A stretch of 10,594 bases of DNA from JAFAZJ01 sp964437145 (GTDB taxonomy: Bacteria > Pseudomonadota > Alphaproteobacteria > Reyranellales > Reyranellaceae), in the NCBI GenBank assembly GCA_964437145.1, contig CAYTFW010000190.1, positions 1 to 10,594 on the forward strand. The letters run 5' to 3'. Shown piece by piece: positions 1 through 6,413 of the stretch (position 1 is its first letter; every line of letters starts with the position of its first letter). A program made the translations under genes and the position numbers. The notes beneath the pieces are model-generated. The model searched no databases, was not told the origin of the DNA, and saw only the letters and a program-made list of their open reading frames with translations.

Positions 1-1094
1 ACCGCACGGCGTTGACCCTGCGCCTGGTGTGCTGGGCGGCCGCCGTGATCCTGCTGATCCAGCCCGAGAGCCTCACCGGCGCCAGCTTCCAGCTCTCCTT
101 CGCCGCGGTGGTCGCGCTGGTGGCCGCCTGGGAGGCCGCGCGCATATGGCGTGCGCGCCGCCATGCCGAAGGCGTCGATCGCACCGACGGCATGCGCCAT
201 CGGGTGGGCCGCTACGCCGTCGACAGCATCATGTCGACCTTGGTGGCGTCGCTGGCGACAGCGGGCTTCGCCGTCTACCATTTCAATCGCCTGAGCTTGG
301 TCGGCGTCGTCGCCAATCTGCTGGCCGTGCCATTGACCGGGATCTGGGTGATGCCCTGGGGCCTACTGGCGATGCTGCTGGCGCCGCTGGGCCTGGAATG
401 GCTGGCGCTGGTGCCGATGGGCTGGGGCATCGAATGGACGCTCGACATCGCGCGCTGGGCCGCGGCGTTGCCCGGCGCGGCGTCGGTGGCGCCGTCGATG
501 CCGGGCGCATCGCTGTGGCTGCTGACCATGGGCGGGCTGTGGTTCTGCTTCTGGCGCACGCGCTGGCGATGGCTCGGCCTGATCGGCGTGGCGCTGGCCT
601 TCGCCGTCATCCCGTTGCAACGCGCGCCCGACCTGATGATCAGCGAGGATGCCCGGGCGCTGGCGATCCGCGGCGAACGCGGCCTCGTGCTTTACAGCAC
701 GCGCGGCGAGCGGATCGCCGGCGAAACCTGGACGCGGCGCGCCGGTGAGTCGGGCGTCGAACGCTGGCCCGATGGCGGCGACAGCGCCGACGGCACGTTG
801 CGCTGTAGCAGCGGACTGTGCGTGCTCAAACGCGATGGCGCGGAGGTGCGCCTGGTCGTGCGCCCGGAAGCCCACCCGCGCGCCTGCGCTGGCGCGGTGC
901 CGGTCGTGTCTGTCGTGCCACTGCGCAATCAATGCCGCTCGGCGTTGTGGACGATCGATCGCTTCGATCTGTGGCGCCACGGCGCGCACGCGGTCTGGCT
1001 GGGCGAGAAGGGGCAGCCTGCGCGCATCGAGACCACGCGCCAGGCACGCGGCGATCGGCCCTGGGTGCCCAGGGCCGACCGGCGATCTCAGTAG
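1..1094 (+). CDS. comEC: ComEC/Rec2 family DNA-uptake channel protein, C-terminal part (5' end outside window)
   Basis: ComEC forms the inner-membrane channel that passes single-stranded DNA into the cytoplasm during natural transformation. The frame is open from base 3 to the TAG at 1092-1094, so the start lies outside the window. The fragment of about 363 residues opens with the family signature PESLTGASFQLSFAAVVAL inside a hydrophobic helix. More membrane segments follow at about 245-450 and 500-620, including a stretch rich in Trp, Leu and Gly. The last ~155 residues are soluble (PDLMISEDARALAIRG, then a C-terminal DLWRHGAHAVWL). They match in layout the degenerate tail seen in alphaproteobacterial ComEC proteins. 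I see no HxHxDH metallo-beta-lactamase motif, which many ComEC proteins from other phyla carry. The gene converges on lexA and the two ends overlap by 7 bases. The family is clear; active competence cannot be inferred. Confidence 0.9.
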   Translation, partial: RTALTLRLVCWAAAVILLIQPESLTGASFQLSFAAVVALVAAWEAARIWRARRHAEGVDRTDGMRHRVGRYAVDSIMSTLVASLATAGFAVYHFNRLSLVGVVANLLAVPLTGIWVMPWGLLAMLLAPLGLEWLALVPMGWGIEWTLDIARWAAALPGAASVAPSMPGASLWLLTMGGLWFCFWRTRWRWLGLIGVALAFAVIPLQRAPDLMISEDARALAIRGERGLVLYSTRGERIAGETWTRRAGESGVERWPDGGDSADGTLRCSSGLCVLKRDGAEVRLVVRPEAHPRACAGAVPVVSVVPLRNQCRSALWTIDRFDLWRHGAHAVWLGEKGQPARIETTRQARGDRPWVPRADRRSQ

Positions 1095-1822
1095 CGGCGG
1101 TAGATGCCGACGAGTCGGCCCTGCACCTTCACGCGGTCGGGCCCGAAGATGCGCGTCTCGTAGGCGGTGTTGGCCGGCTCGAGCGCCACCGACGCGCCCT
1201 TGCGACGGATGCGCTTGAGCGTGGCTTCCTGCTCGTCGACCAGGGCGACGACGATGCTGCCGTTGTCGGCGGTGTCGGCCTGGCGGATGACGGCGAAGTC
1301 GCCATCGAGGATGCCGGCCTCGATCATCGAGTCGCCCTCGACCTCGAGGCAGTAGTGTGTGCCCTGACCGAGCAGCGAGGTGGGCACGTCGATCGTGCTG
1401 GTGTTATCGCGCAACGCCTCGATCGGCGTGCCGGCGGCGATCTTGCCGTAGAGCGGCAGTGACAGCGCGCTGGCGGCGTTGGCCGGCGTCACGGCGCCCT
1501 GGAAGCTGGGGCGGAAATCGCCCTTGATGACCTGCGGCGTGAAACCGGCCGCGGGTTCGCGCAGGCCCGGCGTGCTCATCGCCGCGCGGCTGCCCGATAC
1601 CGATGCTGCGTCGGGAAGCTGCAATACCTGCAGCGCGCGCGCACGATGCGGCAGGCGGCGCAGGAAGCCGCGCTCCTCAAGCCCGGTGATCAGGCGATGG
1701 ATGCCCGATTTGGACTTCAGTTTCAGCGCTTCCTTCATCTCGTCGAAGGAGGGCGAGACGCCGCCAGCGCTGAGGCGCTGATTGATGAAGACCAGGAGTT
1801 CATATTGTTTTCGGGTGAGCAT
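1088..1822 (-). CDS. lexA: LexA repressor, SOS regulon master regulator with autocleaving S24 peptidase domain
   Basis: LexA represses DNA-damage genes and inactivates itself by self-cleavage when RecA filaments form. The 244-residue protein begins MLTRKQYELLVFINQRL. It has a winged-helix DNA-binding domain (about 1-68, recognition region around SKSGIHRLITGLEERGFLRRLPHRARAL in two parts), a long linker (about 70-118) and a C-terminal peptidase. Cleavage would fall at Ala130-Gly131 in KIAAGTP. The catalytic serine is Ser165 in VEGDSMIEAG and the lysine is Lys203 in EATLKRI. The linker is longer than in E. coli LexA (202 residues), as is usual in alphaproteobacteria. I chose the ATG at 1822, which has GGGAG about 6-7 bases upstream. 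An in-frame GTG at 1843 would add seven residues without family support. A promoter with an overlapping SOS box lies upstream, so autoregulation is expected. The stop overlaps the end of convergent comEC. Confidence 0.97.
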   Translation of the reverse strand: MLTRKQYELLVFINQRLSAGGVSPSFDEMKEALKLKSKSGIHRLITGLEERGFLRRLPHRARALQVLQLPDAASVSGSRAAMSTPGLREPAAGFTPQVIKGDFRPSFQGAVTPANAASALSLPLYGKIAAGTPIEALRDNTSTIDVPTSLLGQGTHYCLEVEGDSMIEAGILDGDFAVIRQADTADNGSIVVALVDEQEATLKRIRRKGASVALEPANTAYETRIFGPDRVKVQGRLVGIYRRY

Positions 1823-1853
1823 CACCGTCTCCCGCTGAGGCACACTACATCTA

Positions 1854-1868
1854 GAACAAAACGCGAAA
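1854..1868. promoter_or_regulatory. Possible second, imperfect LexA site
   Basis: The plus strand reads GAAC-AAAACGC-GAAA, which is TTTC-N7-GTTC on the other strand: 7 of 8 operator bases with the right spacing, in the opposite orientation to the perfect box. It lies in the transcribed leader of lexA. The outer halves form a mirrored pair, CTAGAAC (1851-1857) and GTTCTAG (1879-1885), with a perfect 10-base palindrome ACACGCGTGT (1871-1880) between. This could be an auxiliary operator or chance; the evidence is sequence similarity only. Confidence 0.35.
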
Positions 1869-1878
1869 CCACACGCGT

Positions 1879-1893
1879 GTTCTAGTTTAGTTC
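1879..1893. promoter_or_regulatory. SOS box (LexA operator), perfect GTTC-N7-GTTC
   Basis: The plus strand reads GTTC-TAGTTTA-GTTC, a perfect match to the direct-repeat operator GTTC-N7-GTTC known for alphaproteobacterial LexA. It covers the -10 hexamer and the adjoining spacer of the lexA promoter, a position where bound LexA would block RNA polymerase. This supports negative autoregulation of lexA and independently supports the alphaproteobacterial assignment. Confidence 0.8.
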
Positions 1894-1907
1894 GCGCCCA
1901 ACGTCAA
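1879..1907 (-). promoter_or_regulatory. lexA sigma70-type promoter
   Basis: On the minus strand, TTGACG (1902-1907) is separated by exactly 17 bases from TAGAAC (1879-1884). They match the -35 and -10 consensus at 5/6 and 4/6 positions. A transcript would begin near 1872, giving a leader of about 50 bases before the lexA ATG. The promoter lies after the moeA stop (1928), so lexA can be transcribed independently of the upstream trp/mo genes. The assignment is by motif only. Confidence 0.65.
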
Positions 1908-1927
1908 GTTGCCCCCGGACAAGTCGC

Positions 1928-3145
1928 TCAAAAAGCGCTGCCGATTGTCCCGAAATCCACAACCGTGATGGGCTCGCCGGCACGGCGCGCGGGGTCATGT
2001 GCCGGCCGCACGATGAAGCCGTTGGCGCGTGCCATGATGCCCAGCATGGAGCTATCCTGGACCTTGAACGGCGTGACGCTGAGCGCGCCCTTGGCGTCGC
2101 GCGACAAGGTCGCGCGCACATAGTCCTCGCGCGTGTCGTTGGCCCCGACATCGACCGACAGGACCGCCGTCGTCGTCATTACCGGGTCGCCCGGCAGGCC
2201 GCTCATGCGCTCGATCGCCGGACGCAGGAAGAGCAGCGCGCAGACCAGGGTCGAAACCGGATTGCCGGGCAGGCCCAGCGCCTTGCAACCCGGCGTGTCG
2301 GCGAACATCAGCGGCTTGCCCGGGCGCATGGCGATGCGCCAGAAGTCGAGCGAGAAGCCCTCGGCCTTCAGCACGTCCTGCACCAGGTCGTGATCGCCCA
2401 CCGAGGCGCCGCCCAGAGTCACCAGCAGGTCGAACCGCTTGGCCGCCGCGACGTGCCGGCCGATCACGGCACGATCGTCGCGCGCGATGCCCATGACCGT
2501 GGGCTCGCCGCCCCATTCCTTGACCAGCGCCGCGACGGCGAGGCCCGATGACGAGACGATGCGGTTGGGCCCGACCGGCTCGCCGGGCATCACCAGCTCG
2601 TCGCCGGTAGCGAGGATCGCCACGCGCGGGCGCCGCCAGACGGTGAGCCACGGCACGTTCATCGCCGCCGCCAGCGCCACGTCACGCGGCGTGAGCACGT
2701 GACCGGCGGCGATACCCTCGGCGCCTTTGGAGAAATCGAGGCCTTTGCGCCGGATGTGGCGGCCCGGGCTCACACCCTCGAGGATGGTCACGCCGCCGGG
2801 CGCATCGACTCGCGTGTTCTCCTGGATGACGATGGTGTCGGCACCCGCCGGCAGCGGGCCGCCGGTGAAGATCCGCACGGTTTCGCCGCGCCGCAGCGGT
2901 TGGTCGTAGGAACCGCCCGCTGGCGCACTGCCCACGACCTTGAGCGTCACCGGCAGGCTTGCGCAGTCGGCGCCGATCACGGCATAGCCGTCCATCGCCG
3001 ACAGATCGGCCGAGGGCTGGTCGAGGCGGGCGATCACCGGCTCGGCGAGCGCGCGGCCGGCGCCGTCGGCGACCGAGATGGTCTCCGTCGCCAGCGGCGC
3101 GAAGGCGCCGACGATGCGGCCGAGGGCGTCGCTGACCGAGAGCAT
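1928..3145 (-). CDS. moeA: MoeA, molybdopterin molybdenumtransferase
   Basis: MoeA inserts molybdate into adenylylated molybdopterin to complete the molybdenum cofactor in the cytoplasm. The 405-residue length is close to E. coli MoeA (411). Family motifs appear in order: SAMDGYA (49-55), the substrate-binding core from about 175 with ATGDEL (179-184), GGASVGDHD (245-253), MRPGKP (273-278) and GLPGNPVS (291-298). A C-terminal beta-barrel region completes the four-domain layout. The ATG at 3145 is chosen because the protein then starts MLSVSDALGRI, as in relatives. It has GAGG about 7 bases upstream and overlaps the moaC stop by one base (TGATG), implying translational coupling. The open frame continues 30 codons further upstream, but that part lies inside moaC. 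Near-certain assignment. Confidence 0.96.
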   Translation of the reverse strand: MLSVSDALGRIVGAFAPLATETISVADGAGRALAEPVIARLDQPSADLSAMDGYAVIGADCASLPVTLKVVGSAPAGGSYDQPLRRGETVRIFTGGPLPAGADTIVIQENTRVDAPGGVTILEGVSPGRHIRRKGLDFSKGAEGIAAGHVLTPRDVALAAAMNVPWLTVWRRPRVAILATGDELVMPGEPVGPNRIVSSSGLAVAALVKEWGGEPTVMGIARDDRAVIGRHVAAAKRFDLLVTLGGASVGDHDLVQDVLKAEGFSLDFWRIAMRPGKPLMFADTPGCKALGLPGNPVSTLVCALLFLRPAIERMSGLPGDPVMTTTAVLSVDVGANDTREDYVRATLSRDAKGALSVTPFKVQDSSMLGIMARANGFIVRPAHDPARRAGEPITVVDFGTIGSAF

Positions 3146-3621
3146 CACGGCGCCTCGTAAGTGCCCGACTTGCCGCCGGATTTGTGCACCAGCCGGACCT
3201 CGCCGATGACCATGCCGCGATCGGCCGACTTGCACATGTCGTAGACCGTGAGCGCCGCGACCGAGGCGGCGGTCAGCGCCTCCATCTCGACGCCGGTCTT
3301 GCCGTGAAGGCGGCAGGTCGCCTCGATCTCCACGCTCGAACTCGACGGCTCGCAGCGCAGGGTGACCTGCACCGAGGTCAGCGCCAGCGGATGGCAGAGT
3401 GGGATCAGATCGGGCGTGCGCTTGGCCGCCATGATGCCGGCGAGCTGGGCTACGGCCAGCACGTCACCCTTGGCCACCGCCTTGTCCTGGATCAGGCGCA
3501 GGGTCTCGGGCTTCATCCGCACCGACGCGCGCGCCGTGGCCGTCCGCTCGGTCTCGGCCTTGTCGCCGACATCGACCATACGGGCATTGCCCTCAGGGTC
3601 GAAATGGGTGAGCTCGCTCAT
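3145..3621 (-). CDS. moaC: MoaC, cyclic pyranopterin monophosphate synthase
   Basis: MoaC converts 3',8-cyclo-7,8-dihydro-GTP, made by MoaA, into cyclic pyranopterin monophosphate, the second step of molybdenum cofactor synthesis. At 158 residues it aligns almost without gaps to E. coli MoaC (161). It starts MSELTHFDPEGNARMVDVG and carries LIPLCHPL (72-79), KTGVEMEALTAASVAALTVY (108-127) and DMCKSAD (128-134). Lys51 and Lys131, the catalytic lysines of the E. coli enzyme, fall at the same numbers here. The ATG overlaps the trpC stop by four bases (ATGA), and the stop overlaps the moeA start, so trpC-moaC-moeA looks like one transcription unit. moaA is not in the window. Near-certain assignment. 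Confidence 0.97.
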   Translation of the reverse strand: MSELTHFDPEGNARMVDVGDKAETERTATARASVRMKPETLRLIQDKAVAKGDVLAVAQLAGIMAAKRTPDLIPLCHPLALTSVQVTLRCEPSSSSVEIEATCRLHGKTGVEMEALTAASVAALTVYDMCKSADRGMVIGEVRLVHKSGGKSGTYEAP

Positions 3622-4478
3622 GCCGCCACCAGGGGCAGGGGATCGGCGATCATCGCCCGCACGGCGGCGGCGACATCAGGTTTGCGCATGAAGCTCTCGC
3701 CGATCAGGAAGCAGCGCGCCCCGGACTCGGCCATGCGGGCGAGATCTTGCGGGTTGTCCAAGCCGCTTTCGGAGATCGCCAGTCGCTCCCGGGGAATGGA
3801 TTTCATGAGTTCAAGTGTTACCTGAAGAGATACAGTTAGAGTCCTTAGATTTCTATTATTTATACCGATAAGTTGAGATTTTAGTTTAAGTGCCCGTTCA
3901 AGTTCTATTTCATCATGAACCTCGATGAGCGCGTCCATGCCCCAGGCGTCGGCGGCGGCGTGGAGATCGGCCGCCAGGCCATCCGACAGGCAGGCCATGA
4001 TCAGCAGGATGCAGTCGGCGCCCAGCGCACGGCTCTCGACGACCTGATAGGGGTCGATCATGAAATCCTTGCGCAGCGCGGGCAGGGTGGGCGCGGCGGC
4101 GCGCGCGGCGACCAGGTAGGAATCGTCACCCTGGAAGTAGGGGATATCGGTCAATACCGACAGGCACGTGGCGCCGCCGGCAGCGTAGGCTGCGGCGAGC
4201 GATGGCGGGTCAAAATCGGGGCGGATCAGGCCCTTGGATGGCGACGCTTTCTTGATCTCGGCGATCAGGCCGTAGCGTCCCGCGGCGACGGCGGCGCCCA
4301 ACGCCCTGGCGAAGCCGCGCGTCGGGCCGGCGGCACGCGCCTGGGCCTCGAGCGAGGCCAGCGAACGCTCCTTCTTGCGCCGCGCCACCAGCTCGGCCTT
4401 GTCGGCGCAGATCTTGTCCAGCGCCGTGCCGGTGGCGGCGAAGCCGGCGATCATCTTCAAAGTGTCGCTGTCGGCCAT
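3618..4478 (-). CDS. trpC: TrpC, indole-3-glycerol-phosphate synthase
   Basis: TrpC closes the ring of 1-(2-carboxyphenylamino)-1-deoxyribulose 5-phosphate to give indole-3-glycerol phosphate. The 286 residues form a (beta/alpha)8 barrel with these motifs: LIAEIKKASPSKGLI (with the catalytic Lys of EIKKASPSKG), TCLSVLTD, LRKDFMIDPYQV, ALIEVHDE, IGINNRNLRT and ISESGL. The ATG at 4478 has GAGGA about 4 bases upstream. It leaves a 20-base gap after trpD. The protein is monofunctional, with no fused TrpF domain. Residues about 187-227 are encoded by an AT-rich patch with codons such as ATA, AGA, CTA and AGG that are rare in the rest of the gene, yet the barrel motifs there are intact. The gene therefore looks functional but mosaic in composition. 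The stop overlaps the moaC start. Confidence 0.96.
   Translation of the reverse strand: MADSDTLKMIAGFAATGTALDKICADKAELVARRKKERSLASLEAQARAAGPTRGFARALGAAVAAGRYGLIAEIKKASPSKGLIRPDFDPPSLAAAYAAGGATCLSVLTDIPYFQGDDSYLVAARAAAPTLPALRKDFMIDPYQVVESRALGADCILLIMACLSDGLAADLHAAADAWGMDALIEVHDEIELERALKLKSQLIGINNRNLRTLTVSLQVTLELMKSIPRERLAISESGLDNPQDLARMAESGARCFLIGESFMRKPDVAAAVRAMIADPLPLVAA
3801..3920. other. AT-rich composition patch inside trpC
   Basis: By direct count 39 of these 120 bases are G or C (about 33%), against 46 of 60 in the adjoining stretch 3921-3980. On the coding strand the patch uses codons such as ATA, AAT, AGA, CTA, AGG, ACT and GTA, while the rest of trpC is dominated by G/C-ending codons. 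The frame is unbroken and the conserved IGINNRNLRT motif lies in the middle. The edges look fairly abrupt on both sides. Possible causes are a short recombination tract from an AT-rich relative, an embedded regulatory element, or an assembly chimera. Confidence 0.8.
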
Positions 4479-4498
4479 CTCGTCCTCACGCCGCCCGT

Positions 4499-5551
4499 TT
4501 AAGCCGCCACTGGGCCGCAGATCTCGATCAGCCGCGCCAGCGAAGCCTTGGCGGCCCCCGAGGCGATCGACCGCGCGGCCTGGCCTACGCCGTCCTTCAG
4601 GTCCTTCGCCTTGCCGGCGACCATCAACGCCGCGGCGCTGTTGAGCAGCACGATATCGCGAAACGCGCTCGGCTCGCCCGCCAGGACGGCATGGATGGCG
4701 CGCGCATTATGCGCGGGATCGCCGCCTTTGAGCGCCTCGATGGTGCCGCGCGGCAAGCCGGCATCCTCCGGCTTGATCTCAAGATCGCGGATCGTGACCG
4801 CGCCGCCGGCGTCGCGTGTCATCTCGGCGGCATAGGTCGTGGTCGTTGTGGTGATCTCGTCCATGCCATCGGCACCGTGCACGACCAGCGCTCGCTCCAG
4901 CCCCAGCCGGCCCAGCGCGCCAGCGACCAGCGGCACCCAGCGGCGATCGTAGACGCCCACCAGCTGACGCTTCACCAGGGCCGGGTTCGACAGTGGTCCC
5001 AGCAGGTTGAAGATGGTGCGGGTAGGGGCGAGTTCCACCCGGGGGCCGGCGACATTGCGCATGGCGCTGTGATGGCGCGGCGCCATCAGGAAGCAGATCT
5101 TCGCCTCGACGAGCGCGCGTTGCAGGGCCGGAACCGGCACGTCCATGCCGACGCCCAGCGCCGAGAGCACGTCGCCGGCGCCGGATTTGGAGGTGAACGC
5201 GCGGTTGCCGTGCTTGGCCACCGGCACGCCGCAACCCGCCACCACCAGCGCCGAGGCGGTCGAGACGTTGTATGTCCCGTGATGGTCGCCACCGGTGCCG
5301 ACGATGTCGATCGTGCCCTCGGGCGCCTCGACGCGCAGCACCTTGCCGCGCAGCACCCGCGCGCCGCCGGCCAGCTCCTCGACGCTTTCGCCGCGCACGC
5401 GCAAGGCCATCAGGAAGGCGCCCATCTGCGCCGGGGTGGCGTTGCCGGCGGTCATGATGTCGAAGGCGCGCTCGGCCTCGCTCTCGCTCAGCCCGACGCC
5501 GGTGCCGACCTTGGCGAGAAGCTGGCGGAATTCATCGATGTCACCGCTCAC
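4499..5551 (-). CDS. trpD: TrpD, anthranilate phosphoribosyltransferase
   Basis: TrpD transfers phosphoribose from PRPP to anthranilate, the second step of the tryptophan branch. With a GTG start at 5551 the protein has 350 residues, close to the usual 335-350. Visible motifs are VGTGGD (84-89, PRPP-binding glycine loop), GTYNVSTAS (92-100), KHGNRAFTSKSGAGDVL (113-129), NLLGPLSNP (182-190) and HGADGMDE (225-232). The upstream in-frame ATG at 5650 is rejected because it adds 33 residues without family resemblance. The GTG has GGAG ten bases upstream. The usual STTGPT-like stretch is replaced by six threonines (234-239). trpC follows after 20 bases. The anthranilate synthase subunit gene trpG, often directly upstream in alphaproteobacteria, is not present there. 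Confidence 0.95.
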   Translation of the reverse strand: MSGDIDEFRQLLAKVGTGVGLSESEAERAFDIMTAGNATPAQMGAFLMALRVRGESVEELAGGARVLRGKVLRVEAPEGTIDIVGTGGDHHGTYNVSTASALVVAGCGVPVAKHGNRAFTSKSGAGDVLSALGVGMDVPVPALQRALVEAKICFLMAPRHHSAMRNVAGPRVELAPTRTIFNLLGPLSNPALVKRQLVGVYDRRWVPLVAGALGRLGLERALVVHGADGMDEITTTTTTYAAEMTRDAGGAVTIRDLEIKPEDAGLPRGTIEALKGGDPAHNARAIHAVLAGEPSAFRDIVLLNSAAALMVAGKAKDLKDGVGQAARSIASGAAKASLARLIEICGPVAA

Positions 5552-5587
5552 GGCGCGGTTTCTCCAGAACGGGCGAACGCGGGGGCA

Positions 5588-5617
5588 CCTATAGCGACTG
5601 TGGATCGTTGCGCGCAA
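5588..5617 (-). promoter_or_regulatory. Candidate trpD promoter with palindrome at the -35
   Basis: On the minus strand TTGCGC (5612-5617) is followed after 18 bases by TATAGG (5588-5593), 36 bases or so upstream of the trpD GTG. The -35 match is only TTG, so this is tentative. The -35 sits in a perfect 10-base palindrome TTGCGCGCAA (5608-5617) that could be a regulator site. I see no leader peptide with clustered Trp codons or attenuator hairpin pair. Confidence 0.3.
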
Positions 5618-5641
5618 TTCAGGTGACGCAGTCCTGTTTTC

Positions 5642-5650
5642 TGTTATCAT
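5642..5650 (+). promoter_or_regulatory. Candidate extended -10 promoter of the papain-like gene
   Basis: TG-T-TATCAT (5642-5650) matches an extended -10 element, with five of six hexamer bases. There is no convincing -35 at 16-18 bases. Transcription would begin near 5657, within the 8-base palindrome GAGCGCTC (5655-5662), giving a leader of about 35 bases. A GGGAG ribosome-binding site sits 6-7 bases before the ATG at 5691. The surrounding DNA (5636-5680) is noticeably AT-rich compared with the genes on both sides. Confidence 0.4.
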
Positions 5651-5690
5651 TAGTGAGCGCTCGCATTATTTTTATCTTTGGGAGTCGACC

Positions 5691-6380
5691 ATGTCCTGGT
5701 TCGTCCGTCTTTCCCGCTTCGCCAGTGTCCACATGGTGCGCTCGCAGGACAAGGAGATGTCCTGCGGCATGGCCTCGATCGTCATGATCAACTTCAAGAT
5801 CAAGAAGGGCCTGATGTTCGCCGGCATGGCGGCCGGCGCGCAGCTTCAGACCAGCGGCGTTCCCGGCGGCAGCTTTGTCGGCCAGACGCTGGCCAAGACG
5901 GCGTTCGACTACGCGGTCAAGAGCGAGCAGGAGGTCTACAAGCTCTACGAGAAGCACAAGGGCTCGGCGCATGACTTCAACACGACGGGTGCCCAGCCTT
6001 CTCTCTATCCGAAGGTGCTGTCCGACCTCGGTCTGGGCCAGTGGGAACGCGCCAATGTCGGCGAGACGGGCATCGCCCAGGCGGCCATCGACGCGACTGC
6101 GGATGGCACGCCCTGCATGCTCGGCGTTTCATGGGACAATGGCGGTGGCCACGCCGTGGTCTGCGACGAGACCCACAGCTTCTTCGGCACCACGTATCTG
6201 TGCATCTGCGATCCGTACAACGGCGAGCTCTACGTGGTGGCGTGCACGCCCGGCCAGCCGGTGCGATACGACGCCAGCGACAAGCCCATCTCGACGGGCA
6301 CCCTGTTCGGCGGCGACGCCCGCGACTACGGCGCGACCAAAGGCAAGCTCAACGGCGGCATCACCCGCAAGAAGAAGTGA
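5691..6380 (+). CDS. Papain-like (C39-like) cysteine peptidase family protein, function unknown
   Basis: The 229-residue protein has a plausible papain-fold triad: Cys25 in EMSCGMASIVM, resembling the N-terminal Cys helix of C39/C70-type peptidases; His154 in GGGHAVVCDE; and Asp174 in CICDPYNGEL. The Cys-to-His spacing of ~130 residues, with HAV and a following DPYNG, suits that fold. There is no clear signal peptide; a mildly hydrophobic Ala/Gly-rich stretch runs from about 41 to 51. Residues 51-100 hold a Gly/Ser loop and a charged helix (VKSEQEVYKLYEKHK). The C-terminus is glycine-rich and ends in RKKK. The gene is monocistronic: divergent from trpD and convergent with btaB. No transporter, immunity or leader-peptide gene adjoins it, so a bacteriocin-processing role is not supported. 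The substrate is unknown, and it could be a secreted effector or a housekeeping protease. Confidence 0.6.
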   Translation: MSWFVRLSRFASVHMVRSQDKEMSCGMASIVMINFKIKKGLMFAGMAAGAQLQTSGVPGGSFVGQTLAKTAFDYAVKSEQEVYKLYEKHKGSAHDFNTTGAQPSLYPKVLSDLGLGQWERANVGETGIAQAAIDATADGTPCMLGVSWDNGGGHAVVCDETHSFFGTTYLCICDPYNGELYVVACTPGQPVRYDASDKPISTGTLFGGDARDYGATKGKLNGGITRKKK

Positions 6381-6390
6381 TCGCGCGGGG

Positions 6391-6406
6391 GGACAGACCC
6401 TTGTCC
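6391..6406. terminator. Weak hairpin between convergent genes
   Basis: GGACA (6391-6395) and TGTCC (6402-6406) form a 5-base-pair stem with a 6-base loop. It lies in the 33-base gap between the papain-like gene and btaB, which converge. There is no T-tract on either strand, so it is only a possible bidirectional terminator. Confidence 0.2.
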
Positions 6407-6413
6407 GGGCTCC

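Noticed and set aside
3146..3235. Extended moeA N-terminus from 3235
   Set aside because: The 30 extra codons overlap moaC and lack MoeA similarity. The ATG at 3145 fits the family and has a ribosome site.
3801..3920. Insertion sequence remnant as the cause of the AT-rich patch in trpC
   Set aside because: The patch encodes the expected TrpC barrel residues in frame, with no terminal repeats or target duplication, so it replaces homologous sequence rather than inserting foreign DNA.
5552..5650. ATG start for trpD at 5650
   Set aside because: The 33 extra residues show no TrpD similarity and would occupy the divergent promoter region. The GTG at 5551 gives the normal N-terminus.
5552..5690. 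Trp attenuator or leader peptide upstream of trpD
   Set aside because: I found no short open frame with tandem Trp codons and no alternative hairpin pair with a T-run.
5691..6380. Bacteriocin or toxin-antitoxin system around the papain-like gene
   Set aside because: No leader-peptide, exporter, immunity or antitoxin gene adjoins it. The neighbours are trpD and btaB, which are on other transcription units.
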